64,000 nucleotides of DNA from Gemmiger formicilis (lineage in GTDB: Bacteria; Bacillota; Clostridia; Oscillospirales; Ruminococcaceae), in the NCBI RefSeq assembly GCF_024462815.1, contig NZ_JANGCG010000007.1, positions 88,468 to 152,467 on the forward strand, read 5' to 3'. The stretch's first letter is position 1; each line of letters begins with the position of its first letter. The position numbers and the translations under genes are program-made. Shown one piece after another: positions 9,905-18,839 of this stretch. The notes beneath the pieces were generated by a model that made no database searches, was not told the origin of the DNA, and worked only from the letters and a program-made list of their open reading frames with translations.

Positions 9905-9921
9905 TGCAAGGAGGTGCAAGC

Positions 9922-10359
9922 ATGAAACTTCACGAACTGAAAGCTTCCGCTGGTGCCCGCAAGGCCGTGACCCGCAAGGGCCGCGGTGCTGGTTCCGGCA
10001 ACGGCAAGACCGCTGGCTACGGCCACAAGGGCCAGAAGGCCCGCAGCGGCGTCAAGAAGGCCGGCTTCGAGGGCGGCCAGATGCCTCTGCAGCGTCGTCT
10101 GCCGAAGCGCGGTTTCAACAACATTTTCGCTACCAAGTATGTTACCATCAAGGTGTCTGACCTCGAAAAGTTCGAGGCCGGTTCTACCGTTGATACCGAG
10201 GCCCTGCTCAAGGCCGGCATCATCTCCAAGACGCTGGACGGCGTCAAGGTGCTGGGCAACGGCGAGCTGACCAAGGCAGTCAATGTCAAGGTCGCTGCTT
10301 ATACAGCCTCCGCCAAGGAAAAAATCGAGAAAGCGGGCGGGAAGGCTGAGGTGATGTAA
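9922..10359 (+). CDS. rplO: 50S ribosomal protein L15
   Basis: 145 residues. The start is the ATG at 9922, preceded by AGGAGG at 9908-9913. An ATG at 9904 upstream lacks a site. L15 is a late 50S assembly protein; the Gly-rich N-terminus GRGAGSGNGKTAGYGHKGQKAR is typical. One base separates it from secY. Confidence 0.96.
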   Translation: MKLHELKASAGARKAVTRKGRGAGSGNGKTAGYGHKGQKARSGVKKAGFEGGQMPLQRRLPKRGFNNIFATKYVTIKVSDLEKFEAGSTVDTEALLKAGIISKTLDGVKVLGNGELTKAVNVKVAAYTASAKEKIEKAGGKAEVM

Positions 10360-10360
10360 G

Positions 10361-11665
10361 GTGTTTGAAACCTTCCGTAACGCATGGAAGATTGAAGATC
10401 TGCGCAAGCGTCTTCTGTTCACCCTTCTGATCCTCGTCCTGTTCCGTCTGGGCTGTGCGATTCCTGTGCCGTACATCAGCGCAGGCGCACTGACCAAGAT
10501 GTTCGCCGGCGGCACCGGTGATATGCTGGAGTACCTCAATATGATGAGCGGCGGCGCTCTGAGCGAATGTACTCTGTTCGCTCTGGGTGTGCAGCCCGCC
10601 ATCAACGCCTCCATCATTATGCAGCTGCTGGCTGTTGCCATTCCGTATCTGGAAAACCTCACCAAGGAAGGTGAGGAGGGCCAGCGCAAGATGCGCCGCA
10701 TCACCAACTACGTTGGCGCGGGCATCGGTCTGATGCTTTCCATTGGCTACTACTTCATTATCCGCAACATGGGTGCTCTGTCCTACACAGAGGGCTTCGC
10801 AGGCATCTTCAGCGCGGTGGTTATCATTCTGTCCTTCACGGCAGGCTCTCAGCTCTGCACCTGGATGGGCAACCAGATTGATACCAAGGGTATCGGCAAC
10901 GGTATCTCGCTGATGATTTTTGCAGGCATCGTGGCCCGCTGGTCCAGCATCTACACTGCTACGACCAACATTCTGGCCCGCGCCCAGAACGGTGAGCCGG
11001 TCTTCTACATCATGCTGCCCCTGCTGGTGGTTCTGGCCCTGGTTGCTGTGGTCTTCGTTGTCATTCTGACGAACGCAGAACGCCGCATCCCGGTTCAGTA
11101 CGCCAAGCGCGTGGTTGGCCGCAAGATGTACGGCGGTCAGGCAAGCTACATCCCCATCAAGGTGAATATGACTGGCGTTATGCCCATCATCTTTGCTTCG
11201 ACCCTGTGCAGCCTGCCGGGACTGATCTTCCGGTTCATCAACTTGGATGCTGCTTCGCATCCGGCGCTGTACGCATTCTTCAGCGTGTTCAACTACAACA
11301 GCGCGCTTTACCTCATCGTTTACGTGCTGCTGATTGTCGCGTTCAACTACTTCTACGTGGCAATTCAGTACAACCCCGTGGACATTGCCAACCAGCTCCG
11401 TAAGAATAACGGCACCATCCCCGGCATCCGTCCGGGCAAGCCCACCAGCGATTTCATCACCAAGACGCTTTCCAAGATTACCTTGATTGGCGCTATCTTC
11501 CTGGCAATCGTTGCTGGCTTCCCCATCATCCTCGGCAACATCACCGGCACCTCCATCCAGCTGGGTGGTACTACGCTGCTGATTGTCGTAGGCGTGGCGC
11601 TTGAGACGGGTCGTTCTCTGGAAGGCTATATGACCGCCCGTTACCACAAAGGGTTCTTGGAATAA
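10361..11665 (+). CDS. secY: preprotein translocase subunit SecY
   Basis: 434 residues with about ten membrane segments, forming the SecYEG channel. It starts with GTG. Hallmarks include the N-terminal FRNAWKIEDLRKRLLFTLLIL, the plug-proximal ALGVQPAINASIIMQLL and the cytoplasmic loop GIRPGKPTSDFI. GAGGTGAT inside the rplO end provides the ribosome site, so translation is coupled to rplO. Confidence 0.97.
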   Translation: MFETFRNAWKIEDLRKRLLFTLLILVLFRLGCAIPVPYISAGALTKMFAGGTGDMLEYLNMMSGGALSECTLFALGVQPAINASIIMQLLAVAIPYLENLTKEGEEGQRKMRRITNYVGAGIGLMLSIGYYFIIRNMGALSYTEGFAGIFSAVVIILSFTAGSQLCTWMGNQIDTKGIGNGISLMIFAGIVARWSSIYTATTNILARAQNGEPVFYIMLPLLVVLALVAVVFVVILTNAERRIPVQYAKRVVGRKMYGGQASYIPIKVNMTGVMPIIFASTLCSLPGLIFRFINLDAASHPALYAFFSVFNYNSALYLIVYVLLIVAFNYFYVAIQYNPVDIANQLRKNNGTIPGIRPGKPTSDFITKTLSKITLIGAIFLAIVAGFPIILGNITGTSIQLGGTTLLIVVGVALETGRSLEGYMTARYHKGFLE

Positions 11666-11682
11666 GAGAAAGGGAATGTGCG

Positions 11683-12315
11683 ATGAAACTGATCCTTTTG
11701 GGCGCCCCCGGCGCCGGCAAGGGAACTCAGGCAGAGATCCTCTGCGATAAGCTGGGCATCCCGACCATTTCCACCGGCAACATTCTGCGTGCAGCCGTTA
11801 AGGAAGGCACGCCGATGGGCAAAAAGGCAAAAAGTTTTATGGACGCCGGTGCTCTGGTGCCCGATGATGTCATCGTTGGCATCGTGAAGGAGCGCCTGGC
11901 GGAGCCTGACTGCGAGAAGGGCTTTATCCTGGACGGTATGCCGCGCACGATTGCACAGGGCGAAGCCTTGGAGCAGATGGGCGTGGAAATCGACAAGGTT
12001 GTGAACCTCATCGTTCCCGATGAGGCAATCACCCGCCGTATGTCCGGCCGCCGCGTTTGCGCAAAATGCGGTGCCAGCTATCACATCGTAAACAAACCCA
12101 GCGCCAAAGAGGGCGTTTGTGACCGCTGCGGCGGTGAGCTGGCCATCCGCAAGGATGACGAGCCCGCCACCGTACTGGACCGCTTAAAGGCTTACCATGA
12201 GCAGACCGAGCCGCTGGTAGAGTTCTACCGGCAGCGCGGCAAGCTCGTGGAGGTACCCGACCAGGGTTCCATCGAGGCCACTACCGCGTTCCTTCTCAAG
12301 CTTTTGGAGGCTTAA
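11683..12315 (+). CDS. adk: adenylate kinase, zinc-LID type
   Basis: 210 residues; converts AMP + ATP to 2 ADP. The P-loop GAPGAGKGTQ is at residues 7-16 and DGMPRT near residue 84. The LID domain carries four cysteines (126, 129, 146, 149) as in Gram-positive zinc-stabilised adenylate kinases. It lies between secY and map, the classic arrangement. Confidence 0.97.
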   Translation: MKLILLGAPGAGKGTQAEILCDKLGIPTISTGNILRAAVKEGTPMGKKAKSFMDAGALVPDDVIVGIVKERLAEPDCEKGFILDGMPRTIAQGEALEQMGVEIDKVVNLIVPDEAITRRMSGRRVCAKCGASYHIVNKPSAKEGVCDRCGGELAIRKDDEPATVLDRLKAYHEQTEPLVEFYRQRGKLVEVPDQGSIEATTAFLLKLLEA

Positions 12316-12321
12316 TCATCC

Positions 12322-13095
12322 ATGATCCAAATCAAAAATGCTGCCGAGCTGCAGAAAATGCGTAAGGCCTGCGCCATCAGCGCAGCGGCTTTAAAGGCAG
12401 GCGGCGAAGCGATCGAACCCGGTATCACTACCGCAGAGATCGACAAAATCATCTATGACTTTATCGTGCGCCATGGTGCAAGACCCAACTTCCTGCACCT
12501 GTACGGCTTCCCGGCCACGGCGTGCATCAGCGTGAATGACACGGTCATTCACGGTATCCCCAACAAGCAGCAGCAGATTCGCCCCGGCGATATCGTTTCG
12601 ATTGACACCGGCTGCAAAATCGACGGCTTCAACGGTGATAATGCCTGCACCTATGCGTGCGGCAAAATCGACCTCGAGGCCCAGCGGCTGCTGGATGTTA
12701 CCAAGGAAAGCCTGCACCGCGGCATTGAGATGGCGCGTGGCGGCAACCGGGTAGGGGATATCGGCCATGCGGTACAGACCTATGTCGAGGAGAACGGCTT
12801 CTCGGTCGTCCGCAGCTTTGTCGGCCACGGCGTCGGCAAGGAGCTGCATGAGGACCCTGAGGTTCCGAACTTCGGCAACGCCGGACGCGGCCCGCGTCTG
12901 GTGCCGGGTATGTGCATTGCAGTCGAGCCGATGGTCTGCCAGTACAAGTACGCGGTAAAGACACTGAAGGACGGCTGGACGGTCAAGACGTGTGACGGCG
13001 GCCTCGCGGCTCACTTTGAGCACACGATGGCCATCACCACGGCCGGTGCCGAGGTCCTGACCCACGGCTGGGAGGAACCCGGATGGACTTTGTAA
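12322..13095 (+). CDS. map: methionine aminopeptidase, type I
   Basis: 257 residues; removes the initiator methionine. Metal ligands are visible in DTGCKIDGFNGDNACTY (two Asp), GHGVGKELHEDP (His), VEPMV (Glu) and FEHTMAI (Glu). No N-terminal zinc finger is present, so it is the short type. The 3' end overlaps the next gene by 13 nt. Confidence 0.96.
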   Translation: MIQIKNAAELQKMRKACAISAAALKAGGEAIEPGITTAEIDKIIYDFIVRHGARPNFLHLYGFPATACISVNDTVIHGIPNKQQQIRPGDIVSIDTGCKIDGFNGDNACTYACGKIDLEAQRLLDVTKESLHRGIEMARGGNRVGDIGHAVQTYVEENGFSVVRSFVGHGVGKELHEDPEVPNFGNAGRGPRLVPGMCIAVEPMVCQYKYAVKTLKDGWTVKTCDGGLAAHFEHTMAITTAGAEVLTHGWEEPGWTL

Positions 13096-13331
13096 AAGGC
13101 CAACTGGTCCGCTCCAAAGCCGGACGGGACAAGACCCGCACGCTGGCTGTTCTGGCTGTAGAAGGACAGATGCTTCTGGTTGCGGATGGGGACCTGCGCA
13201 AGCTGGATAACCCCAAACGCAAAAAGATGCAGCACGTTGCACCTACGACCACCGTTCTTGAGAACGAGCTTCTGAAAAGCGATCAACAGCTCAGGGATGC
13301 GATCCGCGCCTATGACGCGGCGCAGAACTGA
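13083..13331 (+). CDS. KOW-domain RNA-binding-like protein
   Basis: 82 residues. The N-terminal GQLVRSKAGRDKTRTLAVLAV matches the KOW/L14e-like fold seen in small Clostridia proteins encoded between map and infA. The C-terminal half is charged and probably helical. It overlaps map by 13 nt, so translation is probably coupled. A role in translation is inferred from fold and context; the function is not established. Confidence 0.8.
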   Translation: MDFVKGQLVRSKAGRDKTRTLAVLAVEGQMLLVADGDLRKLDNPKRKKMQHVAPTTTVLENELLKSDQQLRDAIRAYDAAQN

Positions 13332-13358
13332 CGGAACCCCTTCAAGGAGGCAATCAGC

Positions 13359-13595
13359 TTGTCTAAAGAAGATGTCATCGAAGTAGAAGGTATCGTTCGG
13401 GAGGCCATGCCCAACACTGTGTTCAAGGTTGAACTCCTCAACAAAGAGGGTAAGCCCAACGGCCATGTGGTTATGGCTCACATTTCCGGTAAGCTGCGGA
13501 CCAACTTCATCCGCATCCTGCCCGGTGACAAGGTCACGATGGAAATGTCCCCTTACGACCTGACCAAAGCCCGGATCACCTGGCGTTCCAAATAA
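13359..13595 (+). CDS. infA: translation initiation factor IF-1
   Basis: 78 residues, S1/OB-fold, occupies the 30S A site during initiation. The start is TTG at 13359, the only start that gives the canonical [12 protein letters not shown]-terminus, with AAGGAGG upstream. The conserved [32 protein letters not shown] end is intact. Confidence 0.95.
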   Translation: MSKEDVIEVEGIVREAMPNTVFKVELLNKEGKPNGHVVMAHISGKLRTNFIRILPGDKVTMEMSPYDLTKARITWRSK

Positions 13596-13628
13596 GAAGC
13601 GCCTTGTGTTATAAAGGAGGTTAACATC

Positions 13629-13742
13629 ATGAAGGTAAAACCTTCCGTGAAACCCATTTGCGAGAAGTGCAAGGTCATCAAGCGCAAAGGCCGCGTGATG
13701 ATTATCTGCGCCAATCCGAAGCATAAGCAGCGTCAGGGCTAA
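13629..13742 (+). CDS. rpmJ: 50S ribosomal protein L36 (zinc form)
   Basis: 37 residues: [20 protein letters not shown] and then a C-terminal half ending NPKHKQRQG. The C-x2-C ... C ... H ligands (CEKC, C, H) mark the zinc-binding form. AAGGAGG lies upstream. The standard position between infA and rpsM confirms the call. Confidence 0.96.
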   Translation: MKVKPSVKPICEKCKVIKRKGRVMIICANPKHKQRQG

Positions 13743-13745
13743 AGG

Positions 13746-13765
13746 TCCGCGGAACATTCCGCGGA
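13746..13765 (+). promoter_or_regulatory. inverted repeat between rpmJ and rpsM
   Basis: TCCGCGGAA, a 2-nt centre and TTCCGCGGA form a perfect 9-bp inverted repeat at the start of a 113-nt spacer. There is no U-tract. It may be an RNA processing or regulatory hairpin ahead of the alpha-operon genes. Confidence 0.35.
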
Positions 13766-13855
13766 AACCGTACCCAAAACGCTTGGGGGCCAAGTGCGTA
13801 GATTCCCGGCGCAGGCCCCGACCAGGACATGGGATGTTACTAATGGAGGTGCTTT

Positions 13856-14227
13856 ATGGCACGTATTGCTGGTGTTGATCTGCCTCGCGAGAAGCGGATC
13901 GAGGTTGGTCTGACTTATGTTTACGGCATTGGCCAGTCCACTGCCGACGAGATTCTCGCCGGTACCGGAATTAACCCTGATACCCGCGTCAAGGACCTGA
14001 CCGCTGATGAAGAGGCCAAGATCCGCGACTACATCGACAAAAACAACATCATGGTAGAGGGCGACCTGCGCCGCAACGTCGCGCTTGACATCAAGCGTCT
14101 GACCGAGATTCAGTGCTACCGTGGTGTGCGCCATCGCAAGGGTCTTCCCTGCCGCGGCCAGCGCACTAAGACCAATGCGCGTACCTGCAAAGGTCCCAAG
14201 CGCACTGTCGCTAACAAAAAGAAGTAA
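13856..14227 (+). CDS. rpsM: 30S ribosomal protein S13
   Basis: 123 residues. S13 contacts P-site tRNA and the 50S subunit. It starts [21 protein letters not shown], with helix-two-turn-helix and basic tail [25 protein letters not shown] precedes the ATG. Confidence 0.97.
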   Translation: MARIAGVDLPREKRIEVGLTYVYGIGQSTADEILAGTGINPDTRVKDLTADEEAKIRDYIDKNNIMVEGDLRRNVALDIKRLTEIQCYRGVRHRKGLPCRGQRTKTNARTCKGPKRTVANKKK

Positions 14228-14241
14228 GGAGGAACTGAGAC

Positions 14242-14646
14242 ATGGCTGCTAACAAAGCTACTGCGGCAAAAACCCGCACTAAGAAAAAAGAGCGCAAGAA
14301 TATCAGCGCCGGTGCTGCTCACATCCAGAGCACCTTTAACAACACCATCGTGACCATCACCGACACCCAGGGCAACACCGTTTCCTGGTGCAGCACTGGT
14401 GCGCTGAACTTCCGTGGCTCCCGTAAGAGCACTCCTTACGCTGCGCAGAGCGCTGCTGAGGTCGCTGCCAAGGCTGCCATCGAGCATGGCATGAAGACCG
14501 TTGAGGTCTACGTTAAGGGCCCCGGTTCCGGCCGTGAGAGCGCTATCCGCGCCCTGCAGGCAACCGGCCTGGAGGTCACCATGATTCGTGACGTGACCCC
14601 CATCCCCCACAATGGCTGCCGCCCGCCCAAACGCCGCCGCGTCTGA
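14242..14646 (+). CDS. rpsK: 30S ribosomal protein S11
   Basis: 134 residues, lines the platform near the mRNA exit. It includes the conserved [18 protein letters not shown] and [18 protein letters not shown] blocks. AAGGAGG upstream; the gene begins 14 nt after rpsM. Confidence 0.97.
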   Translation: MAANKATAAKTRTKKKERKNISAGAAHIQSTFNNTIVTITDTQGNTVSWCSTGALNFRGSRKSTPYAAQSAAEVAAKAAIEHGMKTVEVYVKGPGSGRESAIRALQATGLEVTMIRDVTPIPHNGCRPPKRRRV

Positions 14647-14666
14647 TTGAAAGGAGAACATGAGAT

Positions 14667-15269
14667 ATGGCTAAGAATACCCAACCTATCGCAAAGCGCT
14701 GCCGTGCTCTCGGCATTTCTCCTGCTGTTATGGGCTATGGTAAGAAGACTACCAACCGTAACCCCGGCGGCCAGATGAGAAAGAAGAAGAGCGAGTACGC
14801 CACCCAGCTGAACGAGAAGCAGAAGGTCAAGTTCGTTTACGGTATCCTGGAGAACCAGTTCCATACCTACTACGAGAAGGCCTCCCGTATGCCCGGTCAG
14901 ACTGGTGTCAACCTGCTGGTTCTGGTCGAGCGCCGTCTCGACAACGTCGTGTACCGTCTGGGCTTTGCCAAGACCCGCCGCGACGCCCGCCAGCTGGTTT
15001 CCCACAACCACTTCACTGTCAATGGCAAGCGTGTCAACATCCCCTCTTACCAGGTTAAGCCGGGTGATGTGATCGAAGTCATCGAGTCCAGCCGTTCCTC
15101 CGTCAAGTTCAGCAAGCTGCTGGGCGAGGAGGCTCCTGTCGTGCTGCTGCCTTCCTGGCTGGAGCGCGATAAGAACGCTCTGAAGGGCACCGTTACCAAG
15201 ATGCCTGTTCGTGAGGACATTGATGTGCCCATCGCTGAGCACCTCATCGTCGAGTTGTACTCCAAGTAA
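14667..15269 (+). CDS. rpsD: 30S ribosomal protein S4
   Basis: 200 residues. Primary 16S binder; in many bacteria it represses part of the alpha operon or its own gene. The S4 RNA-binding domain RLDNVVYRLGFAKTRRDARQ and HNHFTVNGKRVNIPS is present. It lacks the N-terminal zinc cysteines found in some homologues. Confidence 0.96.
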   Translation: MAKNTQPIAKRCRALGISPAVMGYGKKTTNRNPGGQMRKKKSEYATQLNEKQKVKFVYGILENQFHTYYEKASRMPGQTGVNLLVLVERRLDNVVYRLGFAKTRRDARQLVSHNHFTVNGKRVNIPSYQVKPGDVIEVIESSRSSVKFSKLLGEEAPVVLLPSWLERDKNALKGTVTKMPVREDIDVPIAEHLIVELYSK

Positions 15270-15305
15270 TCCTCTTAACTGTTTTCTACGATTTTTCCAA
15301 CCGAA

Positions 15306-15325
15306 CCAGTGCCTTTGGGCACTGG
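15306..15325 (+). promoter_or_regulatory. perfect hairpin between rpsD and rpoA
   Basis: CCAGTGCC, a TTTG loop and GGCACTGG form a perfect 8-bp stem starting 37 nt after rpsD and ending just before the rpoA ribosome site. There is no U-tract, so termination is unlikely. A role in balancing S4 and alpha-subunit expression is possible. Confidence 0.4.
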
Positions 15326-15344
15326 CTTAACAAGGAGGGTTTTT

Positions 15345-16304
15345 ATGATGGAGATCGAACGCCCCAAGATCGAAACGGCTGCCCTTTCCCCGGATGGCCG
15401 TTACGGTAAGTTCGTTGTCGAGCCGCTGGAGCGCGGCTTTGGCACGACCTTGGGCAACAGCTTGCGTCGTGTGCTTCTGTCCTCTCTGCCCGGTGTGGCT
15501 GTCACCAGCGTCAAGATTGACGGCGTGGTGCATGAGTTTTCCACCATTGAGGGCGTGCGCGAGGATGTCACCGAGATCGTCCTGAACCTCAAAGGCGTAG
15601 CCGCTAAGATTTACGGCGAAAGCCCCAAGACCGTCCGCGTCGAGGCCGTTGGCCCCTGCGAGGTCACTGCCGGCACCATCAAGGGCGGCGATGATCTGGA
15701 AATCCTGAACCCCGAGTGGCACATTGCCACCCTGGGCGAGGGTGCCAAGCTGGTCATGGAGCTGACCTTTGACAAGGGCCGCGGTTATGTTCCCGCTGAG
15801 CGCAACAAGCAGGCGCTGATTGAGAAAAACGATGTCAGCACCCTGCCTGTGGACAGCATCTATACCCCCGTCCTCAAGGTCAACTACACGGTCGATCGTA
15901 CCCGTGTGGGCCAGATTACCGACTTCGATAAGCTGATTATGGAAGTCTGGACTGACGGCACCTGCAATGCGCAGGAGGCCCTGAGTCTGGCGGCCCGCGT
16001 GCTGACTGAGCACCTGAACCTGTTCGTGAACCTCTGCGATGAGACCGGCGAGACCGAGATCATGGTGGACAACGACGACCAGGGCCGTGAGAAGGCACTG
16101 GAGATGACGATTGAAGAGCTGGACCTGAGCGTCCGTTCCTTCAACTGCCTCAAGCGTGCCGGTATCAACACGGTCGGTGACCTCATCGGCAAGAGCGAGG
16201 ACGAGATGATGAAGGTCCGTAATCTGGGCCGCAAGTCTCTCGAAGAGGTCATGGCAAAGCTGGACAGCCTTGGTTTCTCTCTGACCAAGGAAGACGAAAA
16301 CTAA
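15345..16304 (+). CDS. rpoA: DNA-directed RNA polymerase subunit alpha
   Basis: 319 residues from ATG 15345 (a second ATG follows directly). AAGGAGGG lies at 15332-15339. An in-frame upstream ATG at 15309 was rejected because it falls inside the hairpin and lacks a site. The N-terminal dimerisation domain has [20 protein letters not shown]. The C-terminal domain has [15 protein letters not shown] and [11 protein letters not shown], the promoter UP-element contacts. Confidence 0.97.
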   Translation: MMEIERPKIETAALSPDGRYGKFVVEPLERGFGTTLGNSLRRVLLSSLPGVAVTSVKIDGVVHEFSTIEGVREDVTEIVLNLKGVAAKIYGESPKTVRVEAVGPCEVTAGTIKGGDDLEILNPEWHIATLGEGAKLVMELTFDKGRGYVPAERNKQALIEKNDVSTLPVDSIYTPVLKVNYTVDRTRVGQITDFDKLIMEVWTDGTCNAQEALSLAARVLTEHLNLFVNLCDETGETEIMVDNDDQGREKALEMTIEELDLSVRSFNCLKRAGINTVGDLIGKSEDEMMKVRNLGRKSLEEVMAKLDSLGFSLTKEDEN

Positions 16305-16347
16305 CCCCCCGCGACACGCGGATTCTATTGATAAGGAGTGAATCGAA

Positions 16348-16689
16348 ATGCCCGGTACCCGTAAACTCGGTCGTGCCACCGACAGCCGCAACGCTATGCT
16401 GCGCGCTATGGTGACCTACCTGTTTGAGAACGGCAAGATCGAGACCACCGTTACCCGCGCCAAGGAAGTTCGTTCCATGGCCGAGAAGATGGTCACCCTC
16501 GGTAAGCAGGACGATCTGCACGCAAAGCGTCAGGTCTTCTCCTACATCACCAAGGAGGATATTGCCAAGAAGGTCATCGACGAGATTGGCCCGAAGTATG
16601 CTGACCGCAACGGCGGCTACACCCGCATCTACAAGATCGGACCCCGTCGCGGCGACGCCGCTGAGATGGCAATCATCGAGCTGGTCTGA
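16348..16689 (+). CDS. rplQ: 50S ribosomal protein L17
   Basis: 113 residues, at the tunnel exit. It starts [21 protein letters not shown] and ends [16 protein letters not shown]. Last gene of the run, followed by a strong terminator. Confidence 0.97.
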   Translation: MPGTRKLGRATDSRNAMLRAMVTYLFENGKIETTVTRAKEVRSMAEKMVTLGKQDDLHAKRQVFSYITKEDIAKKVIDEIGPKYADRNGGYTRIYKIGPRRGDAAEMAIIELV

Positions 16690-16711
16690 TTCAATCAGAT
16701 AACTTGATAGA

Positions 16712-16748
16712 AAAACACCGCTTGCCGTAAGGTAAGCGGTGTTTTTTG
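16712..16748 (+). terminator. intrinsic terminator of the S10-spc-alpha operon
   Basis: AACACCGCTTGCC, a short loop and GGTAAGCGGTGTT with one mismatch, followed by TTTTT. It ends the ribosomal run and separates it from the AT-rich islet. Confidence 0.85.
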
Positions 16749-16770
16749 TTGCGAGTTGTAATGTGACAAT

Positions 16771-17763
16771 TTACTGCTTTATCAAATATCCAAGCGGGCC
16801 GGAACCGTTCATACGCGGCATCGGATACTCATCGTTCTCGGGATAAATGACAAAGAATCCCAATAATTCACCGGAGTCATTATGACATTCAAAATAAGGG
16901 GTAAATTCTCTTCCGTTGCGGGTATTATATAAGAAGTTGAAGAGAGGATTCGTTGTAAACTTGAATTCGGAAATCTCATCGATATTTATTTCATAACTAT
17001 TACTTTTTATATACGGATCATGGTGACCTGCATACAAAGTTGCATAAAATGAATCTTCGGAAGTATGGTCAATATTTAAATATGTAAAGTTATTTTTTGA
17101 TGTTTCATCAAGCGCCCAGTTCCCAACCAGTCCGGATTCATTCAGTTGAATCGTATAATCGCCCGAGGAAATATCAGAAAGGTTCCACCCATCAAGAGTA
17201 TAATTAAATATTGCTAAACAATCACGATATACGTTGAAACACTGAGTATTTGCAACGAGAGTTATATTCGCATTTGCAGTATTTGAGGAAGGCTCACTGC
17301 TAATATTGCACTCATCAATATGCATAGTACAAGTGTCTGTGAATTTACCAGCCTGCTTGGTACCCTGCGCAGACTCGACAATTTTATCAGATAGAAGTGA
17401 AATATCTTCATAAGATAATACGGCCTTGGGCTTGATTTCCTCAGAAGTTGGCGTGACACTGGTTATATTCCATGTTTTATCAATTAATTCACCCCATATA
17501 TCATAGGTGGCGGTATAAGTGCTATCTGCATTCTCTGCATTCACTGTGACGGTTACGCTTTCAGTCTTTTCCTTTTTATCGTAATTTCGGGATGGAAAGG
17601 AAAGTTCCTGAATCGCAAGATTATAGTCAGAGTAGATATTTGTAGAATCTTGTATAGCAGTTTTGATAGTGGCATCAGGAATTTTATTTGATGCACCACA
17701 CCCGCTTAATAAAGCAGAAACAGTAATGCTACATAGTATTACAATAGAAGTTCGATTTCTCAT
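16771..17763 (-). CDS. hypothetical lipoprotein, AT-rich islet
   Basis: 330 residues with a signal peptide and lipobox (ALLSGC), so probably lipid-anchored outside the membrane. The mature part is rich in beta-prone segments and Ser/Thr/Asn and has no motif I recognise. Base composition is clearly more AT-rich than the flanking genes, and codon use differs. It lies 21 nt upstream on the map from a second small lipoprotein on the same strand, suggesting an operon. Confidence 0.75.
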   Translation of the reverse strand: MRNRTSIVILCSITVSALLSGCGASNKIPDATIKTAIQDSTNIYSDYNLAIQELSFPSRNYDKKEKTESVTVTVNAENADSTYTATYDIWGELIDKTWNITSVTPTSEEIKPKAVLSYEDISLLSDKIVESAQGTKQAGKFTDTCTMHIDECNISSEPSSNTANANITLVANTQCFNVYRDCLAIFNYTLDGWNLSDISSGDYTIQLNESGLVGNWALDETSKNNFTYLNIDHTSEDSFYATLYAGHHDPYIKSNSYEINIDEISEFKFTTNPLFNFLYNTRNGREFTPYFECHNDSGELLGFFVIYPENDEYPMPRMNGSGPLGYLIKQ

Positions 17764-17784
17764 TTCCGTCCTCTTTTCATTGAA

Positions 17785-18108
17785 TCAGTCCTTGGTGTAC
17801 GTTACACTTTCGCCATCTTTTGACAATGTGATTTTATTTCCGTTTTTAGAAAAGTCATAGGCTTCCGAGATAGCACCCAAATAGAAACGGAGCTTTCCGT
17901 CCTCAATTTTATATGTGATGCCAAGGGTATCGTTATAATCGCAATCTCCGTCGCTTTCAAAGTTCAGCGTTTTGGGGAAATTGTATGTCGATACATCGGC
18001 TGTATAGTGTCCGTTCAGCGTTTTGGTTCCACTGCACCCGACAAGACCGACAAGCAAAAGAGCCGCAAGTGACGAGGAAATTGCCGCTTTTACATTTTTG
18101 CAAATCAT
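17785..18108 (-). CDS. small hypothetical lipoprotein
   Basis: 107 residues from the ATG at 18108; GGAGG lies 5 nt upstream, and the in-frame GTG at 18120 overlaps that site. The signal peptide ends at a lipobox (LVGCSG). The mature domain of about 80 residues reads like a lipocalin-style beta-sheet (GKLRFYLGAISEAYDF). Function unknown. It lies divergent to the XRE regulator and may be controlled by it. Confidence 0.75.
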   Translation of the reverse strand: MICKNVKAAISSSLAALLLVGLVGCSGTKTLNGHYTADVSTYNFPKTLNFESDGDCDYNDTLGITYKIEDGKLRFYLGAISEAYDFSKNGNKITLSKDGESVTYTKD

Positions 18109-18217
18109 GATAACCTCCACAAATAAATACTAAAAGTGCGAATAACGCGCTCACAACAACTAAAGTATATATTTACGCGACAATAAAGTCAATAGTCTGT
18201 TCAAAGGCGGAAAGAAT

Positions 18218-18240
18218 ATTTATAGACTATATCTATAAAT
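18218..18240. promoter_or_regulatory. palindromic operator candidate for the XRE regulator
   Basis: ATTTATAGA, CTATA, TCTATAAAT form a perfect 9-bp inverted repeat just upstream of the XRE gene and in the divergent promoter region. A related half-site (AGTCTGT) lies at 18194-18200. Dyads of this size and position are typical of XRE operators. The link is inferred. Confidence 0.5.
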
Positions 18241-18252
18241 AGGGGTGATACT

Positions 18253-18585
18253 TTGAACAATATGACGAAAGAACTGGGAAAACGGATTCGCACAGAACGC
18301 ATAGACAAAAAAATGACACAGGAAGAATTGGCAGAGCGTGCGGGCTTGCACCCAACTTACATCGGGCAGGTAGAACGCGGAGAGAAGAGCCTGACGATTA
18401 CCAGCCTTGAAAAAATTGTGGAGGGGCTGGGAATCTCTTTTTCTGATTTGTTTGAGAATATTCAGCCACCGACAAAGCCGACCAGTTTTGCGATGCGATG
18501 CTATGATAAAATCAACAGTTACCCGCAGGAAAAGCAAAAGCAGTTTTACGAATTACTTTGCGCAGTTGAAAAATTGATGCAGTAA
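18253..18585 (+). CDS. XRE-family transcriptional regulator
   Basis: 110 residues. The N-terminal helix-turn-helix domain (about residues 7-65) reads MTQEELAERAGLHPTYIGQV, typical of Cro/C1-type regulators. The C-terminus has no recognised sensor domain. Start is TTG at 18253 with AGGGGTGAT 6 nt upstream; an ATG at 18262 is the alternative. It probably regulates itself and the divergent lipoproteins. Confidence 0.88.
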   Translation: MNNMTKELGKRIRTERIDKKMTQEELAERAGLHPTYIGQVERGEKSLTITSLEKIVEGLGISFSDLFENIQPPTKPTSFAMRCYDKINSYPQEKQKQFYELLCAVEKLMQ

Positions 18586-18671
18586 TGACCGGCAGCGGTG
18601 GGGCACAGAGGGAGCAGCCGCATTTTATAGGGGACATCCTGTGGAAAAATGCGCCGTTTAGTCAATGCTTT

Positions 18672-18695
18672 GTTCCTTCTTTGCAAAGAAGGAAC
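18672..18695. repeat. 24-bp perfect palindrome
   Basis: GTTCCTTCTTTG followed directly by its reverse complement CAAAGAAGGAAC. It lies in the 254-bp gap between the XRE gene and the CNNM gene. It could be a short dispersed repeat or a remnant terminator; no U-tract is present. Confidence 0.5.
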
Positions 18696-18754
18696 CGAAG
18701 AAATTCCAAAATTAGATAAAAACACAGTTTTACACAAATTTAATGGCGTACCCT

Positions 18755-18783
18755 TTGCGCCGCGCGCATATTTATGCTATAAT
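18755..18783 (+). promoter_or_regulatory. promoter of the CNNM/HlyC gene
   Basis: TTGCGC at 18755-18760, a 17-nt spacer and TATAAT at 18778-18783, preceded by TGC (extended -10). Confidence 0.65.
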
Positions 18784-18839
18784 ATCTAAAATGTGCTATT
18801 GCACATAAATTTAATAAAGAAAGAGTTGATAGTTCCCCA

